From assembly GCF_020169515.1 (NCBI RefSeq), contig NZ_JAHMHW010000006.1, forward strand, positions 1 to 64,000: 64,000 nucleotides of DNA. The letters are read 5' to 3'. The notes below the pieces were generated by a model, which saw only the letters and a list, made by a program, of their open reading frames with translations, did not search any database and was not told the origin of the DNA. This document shows positions 9,856 to 18,475 of this stretch, one piece after another. Every line of letters starts with the position of its first letter. Position 1 is the stretch's first letter. The position numbers were made by a program, and so were the translations under genes. The DNA is from Paenibacillus vietnamensis. GTDB taxonomy: Bacteria > Bacillota > Bacilli > Paenibacillales > Paenibacillaceae.

Positions 9856-10706
9856 GTCATGTACCCCTCTTCCAAAGTAGGCTCTGCCGGGACCGCTTCC
9901 GGGTAAGGCTTCTCGTCCGCCAGCATTCTCAGGCTGATCATCCCATCCGCTTCGGAAGAATGGACGATTTGAACATGTTTATGTTCTTTTAATTGATAGA
10001 ACTGTTCGTTCGGTATTTTCATGGTCCAGACCTTGCTTGACGCCAGCTTGACCACCTCGGAAAGCGAGGGGAAATACTCAAGGAATCCTTGTTTGATCAT
10101 GCATACCCGATCGCATGTCATCGAAACGTCTTCTGTAATATGAGTGGATAAAATAACGGTTCTCTGTTCGGCCAACCGGCGGAGCAGCCCCCGAAAACGA
10201 AACCGTTCTTCGGGATCCAGGCCTGCCGTCGGTTCGTCGACAAGCAGCAAATCAGGGTTGTGAATAATAGCTTGGGCGATACCAAGCCTTTGTTTCATGC
10301 CGCCCGAGAGACGGCGAATTCGCGTTGCAGCCCGATCCCCCAAATTCACTTCCCTTAATACTTGTTCTATTAGCTGCTTGCGGTCTTTTTTAGAGGATAT
10401 ACTTCTTAATACGGCGATATAATCCAAATACTCGTATGAAGTCAGTGCCGGAAATAACCCCACATGCTGAGGCAAATAGCCGATACGCTTTCGAGCTTCT
10501 TCCGCTTGCTTCGACCATGATATACCGTTCAAACGAATGCTTCCGGCAGTCGGTTCATATACGGTAGCCAATATGCGCAAAAATGTCGTTTTTCCCGCTC
10601 CGTTCGGACCGAGTAACCCAATGATTCCTTTGTCGATTGACAAATTGATCTCGTGCAGCACTTCGCGTTTGCCGAACTTTTTCGTAACGCCGGTTAATTC
10701 AAGCAT
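9840..10706 (-). CDS. ABC transporter ATP-binding protein
   Basis: A 288-residue ATPase with Walker A GPNGAGKTT (near residue 35), Q-loop YLPQHVG, signature RLSGGMKQRLGIAQA, Walker B LLLVDEPTAGLD and switch histidine STH. The C-terminal 70 residues form an extra domain common in ABC-2 exporters. It lies between two permease genes in an operon that runs away from the com locus. It powers export of an unknown substrate. Confidence 0.9.
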   Translation of the reverse strand: MLELTGVTKKFGKREVLHEINLSIDKGIIGLLGPNGAGKTTFLRILATVYEPTAGSIRLNGISWSKQAEEARKRIGYLPQHVGLFPALTSYEYLDYIAVLRSISSKKDRKQLIEQVLREVNLGDRAATRIRRLSGGMKQRLGIAQAIIHNPDLLLVDEPTAGLDPEERFRFRGLLRRLAEQRTVILSTHITEDVSMTCDRVCMIKQGFLEYFPSLSEVVKLASSKVWTMKIPNEQFYQLKEHKHVQIVHSSEADGMISLRMLADEKPYPEAVPAEPTLEEGYMTWLKA

Positions 10707-10726
10707 AGCCGATTGCTCCTCCTACT

Positions 10727-12295
10727 CTACCTGTTGTTATTAAATAAATATTTCCGGATTTTATCCTCCAAAGATACCTTAATTGGCGTAATGAAGATTT
10801 GTTCCGGATTGGCGGAAAAGGCCGAGGCCGAGGAAACCACGTATACTTGCTCGGGTATTTTTACATCTGCGTTCAATTCCTTATTCAACCGGTTGATGAC
10901 GCTCGTGACCGATTGCAGAGACTGATCCGCGGTTTCATCCGAATAATGAATGAGATGGACAATTGAATCGTGTTTTTCATAGATTGCATTAAGCAGCATA
11001 GGACCGTACGCTTCCCCGCTTAGAGTCCCGGCAAATGATGGATCTAAATTTGTAATCAGCCTGTCTGAGCCCGCGGAGCTAAGCTTGATTTCATAATGCT
11101 CCCTAGCAGCGGATCCCATCGGGTTCATCGCTTCATCCGGGTGCATCGGATACCACGGAAGCGTCGGCAGCAGCTCGAATGAGGAAGGATTCATGTCGCT
11201 ATATGCGCTGGACCTTGTTTCCAGATGCAGAATGCCCTCACCCGACTCTTCTTGCGGCAGGGTGATGTTCACCCAATTTCCCGATCTCTCGTACGCAACT
11301 TGTTTCCCATTCCAGCGAAGGCTGTCGATTTGAATCACATTCCATAATGCGATCGAAAATTGATCAGCTTCCGTTTTCAAGGACACATCCGCACGATAAG
11401 AAAAGTCATGATCCTCGCCTGCATGGCGAATATCCATCTTGTACGACTCTATGACGTATTTGCCCGGCTCATACGGATCAGCCTCAAGCTCCATTGCTCT
11501 GCTAATATCCGATATCTCCTGATTCGGGAACAGGAAAGGAATTGCCCCGATACTCACAACAAGCAGAACTGCCAATACCTTCATCACTTTTATTTTTCGG
11601 ATAACCCGAATGGCCAAAATATAGATTAAAGCGGCTGCCAGAACGGACATGATACGCTGCCATACGGCCCCGGAATTGACAATCATATGTTCCGTTGCAA
11701 AGAGATACCGCGTAAATTCAAAGTTTGTGTCGCTAATGGCCAGCCATGGCAATAGCTTTGCCGGGAGGATTTGTACAAAATGATTATAGGGACTTAACAC
11801 GATCCATAATGCAGCCAGCACCACATAAGTCACTATAGACGGCCAAAGCGTAAATAACGAATAACCTATTATTAACGAAAGGAGGAACGGAACGAACCAG
11901 TTGCTAAAAGTATACAAAAAAATAATCGTCACCAGAGATTTCGACAATTCCGTATGATGATGGAATCTAAGTAATACTAGTAAACTGGCTAGAAATACGA
12001 GATACCATAAACCTGAATGCGAAACCCAATACAAAAACTTTAACCCATAATATCGAGCTCCATAGGGCAAGGAGGACAACAGCTCGGCCGTGTGATTCCT
12101 TGCTTCCAATCTTGCCTGCTCCGCGCCGTACATTAAAAACATAAGATTAAATGCCATAATAAAAAAGATCATGCCGGAAATATCCTGCCAGCTTTCAAGC
12201 AGGCGGAATGTCACAGCTATAAATAACATTTCCGCAGCTAAAAACATGACCCAGTATTGAGGCTGCATCCAAAACTGCTTCCACTCTTTTCTCAT
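10727..12295 (-). CDS. ABC-2 permease with C-terminal extracytoplasmic domain
   Basis: A 522-residue protein. The first 265 residues hold six or seven membrane helices. The rest, from about residue 270, is a soluble domain of mixed strands with no recognised family, probably outside the cell, followed by a basic tail (EDKIRKYLFNNN). This plan occurs in Bacillus exporters with large ectodomains that process or sense a substrate. It is the upstream gene of the three-gene transporter operon, and the secreted protein gene at 12399 lies about 100 bases upstream. Confidence 0.7.
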   Translation of the reverse strand: MRKEWKQFWMQPQYWVMFLAAEMLFIAVTFRLLESWQDISGMIFFIMAFNLMFLMYGAEQARLEARNHTAELLSSLPYGARYYGLKFLYWVSHSGLWYLVFLASLLVLLRFHHHTELSKSLVTIIFLYTFSNWFVPFLLSLIIGYSLFTLWPSIVTYVVLAALWIVLSPYNHFVQILPAKLLPWLAISDTNFEFTRYLFATEHMIVNSGAVWQRIMSVLAAALIYILAIRVIRKIKVMKVLAVLLVVSIGAIPFLFPNQEISDISRAMELEADPYEPGKYVIESYKMDIRHAGEDHDFSYRADVSLKTEADQFSIALWNVIQIDSLRWNGKQVAYERSGNWVNITLPQEESGEGILHLETRSSAYSDMNPSSFELLPTLPWYPMHPDEAMNPMGSAAREHYEIKLSSAGSDRLITNLDPSFAGTLSGEAYGPMLLNAIYEKHDSIVHLIHYSDETADQSLQSVTSVINRLNKELNADVKIPEQVYVVSSASAFSANPEQIFITPIKVSLEDKIRKYLFNNNR

Positions 12296-12398
12296 TTCAT
12301 GACTCCTTGAGACGAAAAATTAGGGAGGAAGCCGTAACTTCCCTCCCCGCAATTACTTGAGAATGTGATATTCAATAAAAAAGGATCTATGTTCTAAA

Positions 12399-12785
12399 TC
12401 AAGGCTTATAGTTCCACAGGTTTCCGCTTACTTTATCATCGTTGTCCCCTGTTGCTTTAATATAAAACAATGTTCCGGCGCCTTCAAGCCAGTAGTCTAG
12501 AGCTTTATATTTTACAGATTCAGACAAATCAATAGAATACTCCAGCGAGTCAGGCCATACAGAAATCACTTTATAAAGCGCAATTCGGCCGTTCTGTCCC
12601 TGATTAAGTGCGGCATCAATACGTCCGTACTGCCCCTGTCCATTAATGTTACCGCTGGTTGCGCTTGTCGTATTTACTTCTTTAATGACATACGTATGTT
12701 GATTCGCAGCATATGCACTGTAGCCAAATGAAAACAGTACTACCGCCGATAAAGATACAATTCCTGCTTTTAGTTTCGAATACAC
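12399..12785 (-). CDS. Small secreted protein divergent from comQ
   Basis: A 128-residue protein with a clear signal peptide (basic MYSKLK, hydrophobic core, cleavage after YSAYA near residue 26). The mature part is about 100 residues, polar and probably beta-rich, without cysteines. It starts at GTG with GGAGG eight bases upstream. No family is recognised. It shares its 200-base upstream region with comQ, including the GGGGATTCCC dyad, and precedes an ABC exporter operon. It may be an output of the quorum-sensing system; that is inference from position. Confidence 0.65.
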   Translation of the reverse strand: MYSKLKAGIVSLSAVVLFSFGYSAYAANQHTYVIKEVNTTSATSGNINGQGQYGRIDAALNQGQNGRIALYKVISVWPDSLEYSIDLSESVKYKALDYWLEGAGTLFYIKATGDNDDKVSGNLWNYKP

Positions 12786-12883
12786 AGATCTTACCTCCAG
12801 TTTAATATCATCATAAATGTATTGGCGGCCGCCCTAAATTAATTTATCCTAATAAAAAATCTTTTTCACCGGACATTTTAGTA

Positions 12884-12914
12884 TGGGGTCCTTAACCCTT
12901 TTTGGGGATTCCCT
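12884..12914. promoter_or_regulatory. Candidate ComA-type operator between secreted protein and comQ
   Basis: Two dyads stand close together: GGGTCCTTAACCC (12886-12898) and TGGGGATTCCCTA (12903-12915). The second recurs in reverse as TAGGGATTCCCCA at 13927-13939, before comX. Bacillus ComA sites are also short G-rich/C-rich inverted repeats. The location serves both divergent genes. Confidence 0.4.
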
Positions 12915-12987
12915 ATAGAAAACTGATCTACAGTTACTTTCGTACTAGGTAAAAGGCTCTTCTATTATTTACATGGAGGTTAAAATA

Positions 12988-13929
12988 TTGATAATTCAAA
13001 CGAACCGATCAGGAAACACTTCAACCATTTTTAAAGAACTGGCAAGTATACTTAACTATCATTTCGGTAATTGTTCATATAACGTAATGATTCGAGATTT
13101 TTTGAGATACAAAAATGACTTTTCTAATATATGGTCTCAGCTCAGCCAGCTTACCCACCACATGCTGGGAGGGAAATCGCCGAACATTGCTTACGCAGCC
13201 GCCCAGACCGAGTTGATCATATTAAGTCTGGACATTATGGACGACCTGCAGGACCAGGACAACCTCGAGCCTCCATGGATGCAATGCGACACAGCCGTCG
13301 CCATGAATTGTGCGTCCAATCTGTTGGTAGCAGGACTGTCAGGCATCGGAGAAATGGCTATTCACCCAAAAATATTAAAATTGCTGTCCTCCGCTCATAA
13401 TGGCCAGCATCAAGACTTGTCGAATCAGGTCACGAACGAAGAACAATATCTCTCCATGGTCTCAAGGAAATCGTCATCGCTCATCAATCTCGCAATGCAG
13501 ATGGGATATCAGCTGCTCGATCATAAAGATCCTGTTACGGAAGAAAAGCTCGATAAGCTTGCCGACTGCATCGGGATAGCGGCGCAGCTTCAAAACGACT
13601 TAAAAGAGATCGCTACGCTGCACAGCCGAAATGATCTGGTCAATCGGAAGAAAACGCTCACCACCTTGTATTTGCTGGACTTATGCGAAAGCAAATTTCC
13701 CATTCTTAAGAGCTATTATGAAGGACTATGCAGTCTGGATGAGCTTGCCGGACAAGAATCGCAGCTCGCCGACTTTATTAGTCAATCAGGCGTTTTCGAA
13801 TATACATACGCGCTTCAACGGCTTTACATGGTTCGGGCCAAGCAAATCTTTGAGTCACTACCGGCTGTTCAGCCTTGGTCGGACCGCTTCCTTGACTTCA
13901 TCATCCATCCTTACCTTAACAAAATTTAG
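12988..13929 (+). CDS. comQ: ComQ-like isoprenyl transferase
   Basis: About 313 residues of the polyprenyl-synthetase fold. The first aspartate-rich motif is DDLQD (Asp85, Asp86, Asp89). The second, weaker one is NDLKE near residue 200, as expected for ComQ enzymes that prenylate a tryptophan of ComX. The ATG at 12973 has no ribosome site; GGAGG at 12975-12979 fits the TTG at 12988 at eight bases. The gene precedes the ComX-like gene and the kinase/regulator pair, the classic comQXPA order. Confidence 0.85.
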   Translation: MIIQTNRSGNTSTIFKELASILNYHFGNCSYNVMIRDFLRYKNDFSNIWSQLSQLTHHMLGGKSPNIAYAAAQTELIILSLDIMDDLQDQDNLEPPWMQCDTAVAMNCASNLLVAGLSGIGEMAIHPKILKLLSSAHNGQHQDLSNQVTNEEQYLSMVSRKSSSLINLAMQMGYQLLDHKDPVTEEKLDKLADCIGIAAQLQNDLKEIATLHSRNDLVNRKKTLTTLYLLDLCESKFPILKSYYEGLCSLDELAGQESQLADFISQSGVFEYTYALQRLYMVRAKQIFESLPAVQPWSDRFLDFIIHPYLNKI

Positions 13930-13939
13930 GGATTCCCCA
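13927..13939. promoter_or_regulatory. Second copy of the GGGATTCCC dyad, before comX
   Basis: TAGGGATTCCCCA overlaps the comQ stop codon and is centred about 53 bases upstream of the predicted comX transcription start. It is the reverse counterpart of the dyad at 12903-12915. Confidence 0.35.
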
Positions 13940-13970
13940 TTAAATATTAGGGCGTACTAAAACTGTAGTT

Positions 13971-13979
13971 TGATATAAT
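13971..13979 (+). promoter_or_regulatory. Extended -10 promoter of comX
   Basis: TGATATAAT is a consensus extended -10 element with no good -35 hexamer, the pattern of an activator-dependent promoter. Transcription should start near 13986, thirty bases before the comX ATG. Confidence 0.55.
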
Positions 13980-14015
13980 GGAAATATTGTCTTTTACATA
14001 TAGGGGGAACAGGAA

Positions 14016-14195
14016 ATGTGGAGTAAACAGTTGAAGGAAGCAGCTATTCAATTGGCGAACTGTAAGGAAGCAGAGAAAAAAACTTCCATTCTACAGCAGC
14101 TCTTACCAGACCAACGCGCTGCTTTTCAGGTTGCTTACGCAGCTCCTGCTGCAGCCAATCGTATCACCAATGCGCCGCATGAATACTGGAGTTAG
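14016..14195 (+). CDS. comX: ComX-like pheromone precursor
   Basis: A 59-residue peptide precursor lying exactly between comQ and comP. AGGGGG at 14002-14007 gives an eight-base spacing to the ATG. There is no signal peptide, as in known ComX. The C-terminal end APHEYWS has a tryptophan at position 58, the penultimate residue; ComX of Bacillus subtilis carries its prenylated Trp third from the end. The body is helix-prone and rich in Ala and Gln with one Cys. Overall sequence likeness to Bacillus ComX is nil, which is normal for this fast-evolving family. Confidence 0.82.
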   Translation: MWSKQLKEAAIQLANCKEAEKKTSILQQLLPDQRAAFQVAYAAPAAANRITNAPHEYWS

Positions 14196-14206
14196 CACAA
14201 CACAAA

Positions 14207-14236
14207 GAGCCTGACTTCACGGTCAGGTTCTTTTTA
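14207..14236 (+). terminator. Terminator between comX and comP
   Basis: The nine-base arms GAGCCTGAC and GTCAGGTTC, with one G-T pair, are followed by TTTTTATT. It should end most comQX transcripts and let a fraction read into comP, giving more pheromone than receptor. Confidence 0.75.
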
Positions 14237-14263
14237 TTCCTGCTTCGAAAGGACAATTATCCC

Positions 14264-16405
14264 ATGAAGAAGTCAACATTTAGAAAGGTCATACCCTTCA
14301 CTGTCTGTTTAATCCTTCTGCTCCTCCACTCTTGGGTCAGCTATATCACGTTTAACAACCCATACATAGGCGTCGGACTGTCGCAAAGCAAACCCGACAC
14401 ATGGTACATATCCGAGTTTTATAACGACGGTCTGGCCCGATCCGCAGGGTTAGCTTTAAATGATATATTGATTCAAGTTAATGGGGAACCGGCTCATAAC
14501 CATCCGACCGTCTACAAATTCCATGAGCTTGAGCAAGCGCGAAACGTAGAAATTATGCGCGAAGGCATCTTGCACTGGGTTGAGTTTCAAAATCCGACAA
14601 GCGGGTCCTCCTCTCGGTATGTAACGGGTCTGATTGCTGAACTTTTGTTTTTTGGAATAGCCGCTGTTCTCGCGGTGAAAACAACGCAAACGCCGGCCGG
14701 CCGTTATTTAACAGCTGCCTTTACAACGATGGGAGTTGCTTTTATGTGTGCGGAAGCTTCCGCGCGCAGCGACATTCTTTCTATGATTATTATTCACGCG
14801 GCTATGTCGTTCGTTCCTTATTTATTCGCCCAGTTTCTCTATCATTTTCTCACGCAAAAAGGCTATAAGCTTTTCGCTTATCGCAAGCTGCGGAGCGGTA
14901 TGATGATTCTGGCCGGATTAGCTTTGACAAGGCTTGTTTATTATACGAACTTCCCATTATATACGTACGGCGTTATTGACCGAACGATCGCTTTGCTTTG
15001 TTTTGCCGCGGGCAGCTGCATCGTATTTGTTTTATTATTTGCCGTTTACAGAAAGAACCGCCTGGAGTACTCTTTCTCGGCCTTAGTCGTAAAAATCGTC
15101 TTTCAGTCGTTTGCCGTATCTTTTATTCCATATTTGCTGTTAACCGTCATTCCTGATCTGCTAGGTGATTCGATCGTTCATTATTCGGAAGCGGATTGGT
15201 TTATTCTGTTATTTCCAATCTGTTGCATTTATTTTTCTGTAAAATATAAGCTGATGAAGCACCATTCCTTTTCTCTATCCTTTTTCAACCGAAACCACAG
15301 ACAAGTCGTATCCTTTAATCGGCTTTTGGCGGAACACGGCCAGACGAGCACCATCAGCGAGTGGGAAAAGCATTTATTTCCCCGGTTCTGTACCTTATTC
15401 AATTGGGATGCTATCGCCATTCGCATAGCGGATCACGGAAAAATTAATTTTAACGCTTACGGTACGTTTGAAGAAGGAGAAGTTGAACAAGCCTTAGCGA
15501 ATGGGCGGCGCGCAGAGTCACCTGTTCATGTGTATGTCATTCAGTCAAAGCTTGATTTTACAAGCCATTTGGTGATCAAAAAGTCCATTTCCCAAAAGCC
15601 TGTCGCCAAGGAGCTCCAGCTTTGCATCGATGTGCTGCTCGCATGGCTTGGCGTTACCTCGGAAAATATTTATTTATCGGAAAAGCTGTCTCAGCGGGTT
15701 GAAAGGCTCATATCAGAAACCGCAGCCGCTTCCGAGCATAAAGGCGATCATGCTTTATGGTTCAAGAAGACGCTCTACCAAATGCAGGAGAAGGAGCGCC
15801 GACGTATCGCCTCCGAGCTCCATGATACGGTTATGCAGGACATTTATTTTGCCAAGCAGCGAATTTCCGCCATTCGCAAAGACGCACCTGCGCCTTCCAA
15901 TCTTGATTACAAGCTTGAGGAGCTCTCTGATTATATGGAAATCATCAATACAAATCTTAGAGACGCCAATTTCCAGCTCTATCCGCATTTGCTGAAGGAA
16001 GTCGGATTTACAGCCACCATTTCCAGCTTGATCGAAGATGAGCGGGCCCATGTCGAATTTCATTTATTTTTGCGAATCGAACATAAAGCAGATTGGGATC
16101 AACTCGATTCCGATACTCAGCATCATCTGTTCCGTATCCTGCAAGAGCTGCTGTCGAATGCCAGAAAACATGCCGGCGCCAATCAAGTGGAATTTCATTT
16201 TTACCGGAAAGATCGGCAATTCGTTATTGCTTACCGTGACGATGGGGCAGGCTTCGACATGCATATGGAGCATGAAGGAGCCGGTTTGCGCAATATTCAT
16301 CATCGCATTTCCTGCTTGGAAGGATCGCTTTTCCTTGATACGGCTGTCCTGAAAGGGCTCGCGGTAACCATTCTATTTCCCGGGAAAGGCAGGTTATCTG
16401 CTTGA
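14264..16405 (+). CDS. comP: ComP-like sensor histidine kinase
   Basis: A 713-residue membrane kinase. After the first helix (about 10-30) comes an extracytoplasmic PDZ-like segment (GLARSAGLALNDILIQVNGE), then about seven more helices to residue 330. A cytoplasmic linker leads to a HisKA_3 box with His520 (ASELHDTVMQD), then HATPase with NARKHA and DDGAGFD (659-665). This is the domain plan of Bacillus ComP, receptor for prenylated ComX. GAAAGGA lies ten bases before the ATG. The gene overlaps comA at TTGA. Confidence 0.9.
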   Translation: MKKSTFRKVIPFTVCLILLLLHSWVSYITFNNPYIGVGLSQSKPDTWYISEFYNDGLARSAGLALNDILIQVNGEPAHNHPTVYKFHELEQARNVEIMREGILHWVEFQNPTSGSSSRYVTGLIAELLFFGIAAVLAVKTTQTPAGRYLTAAFTTMGVAFMCAEASARSDILSMIIIHAAMSFVPYLFAQFLYHFLTQKGYKLFAYRKLRSGMMILAGLALTRLVYYTNFPLYTYGVIDRTIALLCFAAGSCIVFVLLFAVYRKNRLEYSFSALVVKIVFQSFAVSFIPYLLLTVIPDLLGDSIVHYSEADWFILLFPICCIYFSVKYKLMKHHSFSLSFFNRNHRQVVSFNRLLAEHGQTSTISEWEKHLFPRFCTLFNWDAIAIRIADHGKINFNAYGTFEEGEVEQALANGRRAESPVHVYVIQSKLDFTSHLVIKKSISQKPVAKELQLCIDVLLAWLGVTSENIYLSEKLSQRVERLISETAAASEHKGDHALWFKKTLYQMQEKERRRIASELHDTVMQDIYFAKQRISAIRKDAPAPSNLDYKLEELSDYMEIINTNLRDANFQLYPHLLKEVGFTATISSLIEDERAHVEFHLFLRIEHKADWDQLDSDTQHHLFRILQELLSNARKHAGANQVEFHFYRKDRQFVIAYRDDGAGFDMHMEHEGAGLRNIHHRISCLEGSLFLDTAVLKGLAVTILFPGKGRLSA

Positions 16406-17064
16406 ATAAAGAAATTAAAGTGGTGATTATCGACGATCATCCTACCATGGCGCTTGGCATCTCGCATATACTGGGAAACGAAGCCGGCATTTCCGTGCTT
16501 GGTATAGCATCCACCGGCATTGAGGGAATTGAGCTGGTTCAGAACACACATCCGACAGTCGTCATTCTGGATTTAAACTTACCGGATCTTAATGGCGTTC
16601 GGATCGCCGCCGCTATCAAAGAAAAGCACCCTGCCATTCACGTCATCATTCATACCGGCTTCGATTACACTCCTTATTTCAATCAATTAGTCGAAAGCGG
16701 CGTCAGCGGCATTTTGAATAAAAGCGCGGCTCCGGAAGACATTCTGGAAATGATCCGTGCCGCGGTACGAGGTTATACGATCCTGCCCCTGCCTGTATTC
16801 AGGCAAATTCAGCTTCAACGACCGGAGCATGCCAAGCATTATTGGGAAGCGGATCTTACACCGACAGAGCAAAAAATTTTGTCGATGGTCGCCGACAAAC
16901 AAACGAACAGCAGAATTGCCGGCGTTATTCACATGAGCGAGAGCTCGGTTGAAAACTACTTAAAGAGGATTTACAGTAAGCTCGGGGTACGCTCCAAATC
17001 CGAAGCGATCGCCAAAATCGAGAACGACGACCGCTTTCAGAAGGTGGATGAGGATGCGGAGTGA
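16402..17064 (+). CDS. comA: ComA-like response regulator
   Basis: A 220-residue NarL/LuxR-family regulator. The receiver has the acidic pair DDH at residues 11-13, phospho-acceptor Asp57 (VVILDLNLP) and a switch Thr/Lys (HTG, NKSAAP). The C-terminal helix-turn-helix LTPTEQKILSMV ... VENYLKRIYSKLGV is typical. It starts at TTG overlapping the comP stop, so it is coupled to the kinase. Phosphorylated by ComP it should activate target promoters; the GGGATTCCC dyads near comQ and comX are candidates. Confidence 0.9.
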   Translation: MNKEIKVVIIDDHPTMALGISHILGNEAGISVLGIASTGIEGIELVQNTHPTVVILDLNLPDLNGVRIAAAIKEKHPAIHVIIHTGFDYTPYFNQLVESGVSGILNKSAAPEDILEMIRAAVRGYTILPLPVFRQIQLQRPEHAKHYWEADLTPTEQKILSMVADKQTNSRIAGVIHMSESSVENYLKRIYSKLGVRSKSEAIAKIENDDRFQKVDEDAE

Positions 17065-17091
17065 AGAGGATTAGTCTAGGCTTGATTTTGG

Positions 17092-18456
17092 CTAAAAGCT
17101 GATCAGCCCCGCGGAATACAGGAAAACGAGCAGCACCAGCACCGGCGCAACGAACCGGATCATGAACATCCAGACGCGGAACCACCAGACGGTAAGGCCC
17201 GCCTCCTCCGCCGCTCCCTTCCAGGCATATCCGACGAACAGGGTGATGATGAGGCCGCTCAGCGGCAGCACGATGTTCGAGCAGATGAAATCGACCCAAT
17301 CGAACAGCGATTTGCCGCCGAAGTTCAATCCTGATCCATCTCCGCCAAGCGACAGCGCCGAAGGGACGCCGATCAGGAAGCATGCCGCTGAGACGAGCAC
17401 GACCGCAAACGGACGGCTCCAGCCGAGCACCTCCCTCACGAAAGCGACAGGTACCTCCAGCAGGGACACCGCCGAGGTCAGCGCCGCAAAGGCGAGCAGG
17501 ACGAAGAACAGGCCGCCGAAGAAGGCGCCTAGCGGCATCGCGGAGAAAGCGGCCGGCAGAGCAACGAAGACAAGTCCCGGTCCCTGCGAAGCCTCCAGAT
17601 CAAAGACAAATGTCGTAGGGAAAATAATAAGCCCCGCCAAAAAAGCGTAGAGCAAATCCCCGAGCCCGATCGCCAAGGTCGCGCCGCCGAGCGATTGCCG
17701 TTTATCCACGTAAGCGCCGTAGGTAATCATCGCCCCCATCCCAAGCGATAACGAGAAGAAGGCATGACCAAGCGCAACAAGAGCCGACTCCGCCGTCAGC
17801 TTGGAAAAGTCGGGCCTTAGGAAAAAGGCGACGCCCTCCCCGGCCCCTTCAAGCGTCAAAGCGCGGACAACCAGCACCAGCAGCAAAATGACGAGTCCCG
17901 GAATCAGAATTTTGTTAAACCGCTCGATACCTGCAGATACGCCAAGCATGATAATAAAGCCCGTCAGGAGCATCACGATAAACTGCCAGAAGACGGGCAG
18001 CCAGCTTCCGATAAAGTTCGTGAAGAGGCCCGTATAATCCCCGCTCTCGAACAGCTTCCCCGTAAAGGAAAGCACCGCATAATGCATCGTCCAGCCGGCC
18101 ACCACCGCATAGAAAGACAGGATAACAAACGGCCCGAGGATCGTGATGAAACCAAGCCTTCCCCACAGCTTGCTCCCGCTCAGCCTGATCAGCGACGTAG
18201 ACGGATTTCCCCGGCCGCCCCGGCCGACCGCAAGCTCAGCCAGCAGCACCGGAAGGCCGACCAGCAGCAGGCAGATGGTAAACAGCAGAAAAAAAGCCGC
18301 ACCGCCATATAGTCCGGTAATGTAAGGGAATTTCCACATATTGCCGAGACCGACCGCACTTCCGATCGCCGCCAAAATAAAGCCGTATGATGAAAACCGC
18401 TCCTTCGATTGCTCTCCTCCGCCCTCCGATAAACCGGAAGGATGTTGTTCTTTCAT
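17092..18456 (-). CDS. Sodium-dependent NSS-family symporter
   Basis: A 454-residue transporter with about eleven or twelve helices. It has the family's N-terminal GSAVGLGNMWKFPYI, the Gly-rich unwound region of helix 1, and GMGAMITYGAYV in the sixth helix. NSS members take up amino acids or related amines with sodium; bacterial ones such as MhsT carry hydrophobic amino acids. It converges with comA across 27 bases with no obvious terminator. AAGGGTG precedes the ATG. The substrate is unknown. Confidence 0.88.
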   Translation of the reverse strand: MKEQHPSGLSEGGGEQSKERFSSYGFILAAIGSAVGLGNMWKFPYITGLYGGAAFFLLFTICLLLVGLPVLLAELAVGRGGRGNPSTSLIRLSGSKLWGRLGFITILGPFVILSFYAVVAGWTMHYAVLSFTGKLFESGDYTGLFTNFIGSWLPVFWQFIVMLLTGFIIMLGVSAGIERFNKILIPGLVILLLVLVVRALTLEGAGEGVAFFLRPDFSKLTAESALVALGHAFFSLSLGMGAMITYGAYVDKRQSLGGATLAIGLGDLLYAFLAGLIIFPTTFVFDLEASQGPGLVFVALPAAFSAMPLGAFFGGLFFVLLAFAALTSAVSLLEVPVAFVREVLGWSRPFAVVLVSAACFLIGVPSALSLGGDGSGLNFGGKSLFDWVDFICSNIVLPLSGLIITLFVGYAWKGAAEEAGLTVWWFRVWMFMIRFVAPVLVLLVFLYSAGLISF

Positions 18457-18475
18457 CTAAGTCACCCTTTGCCCT

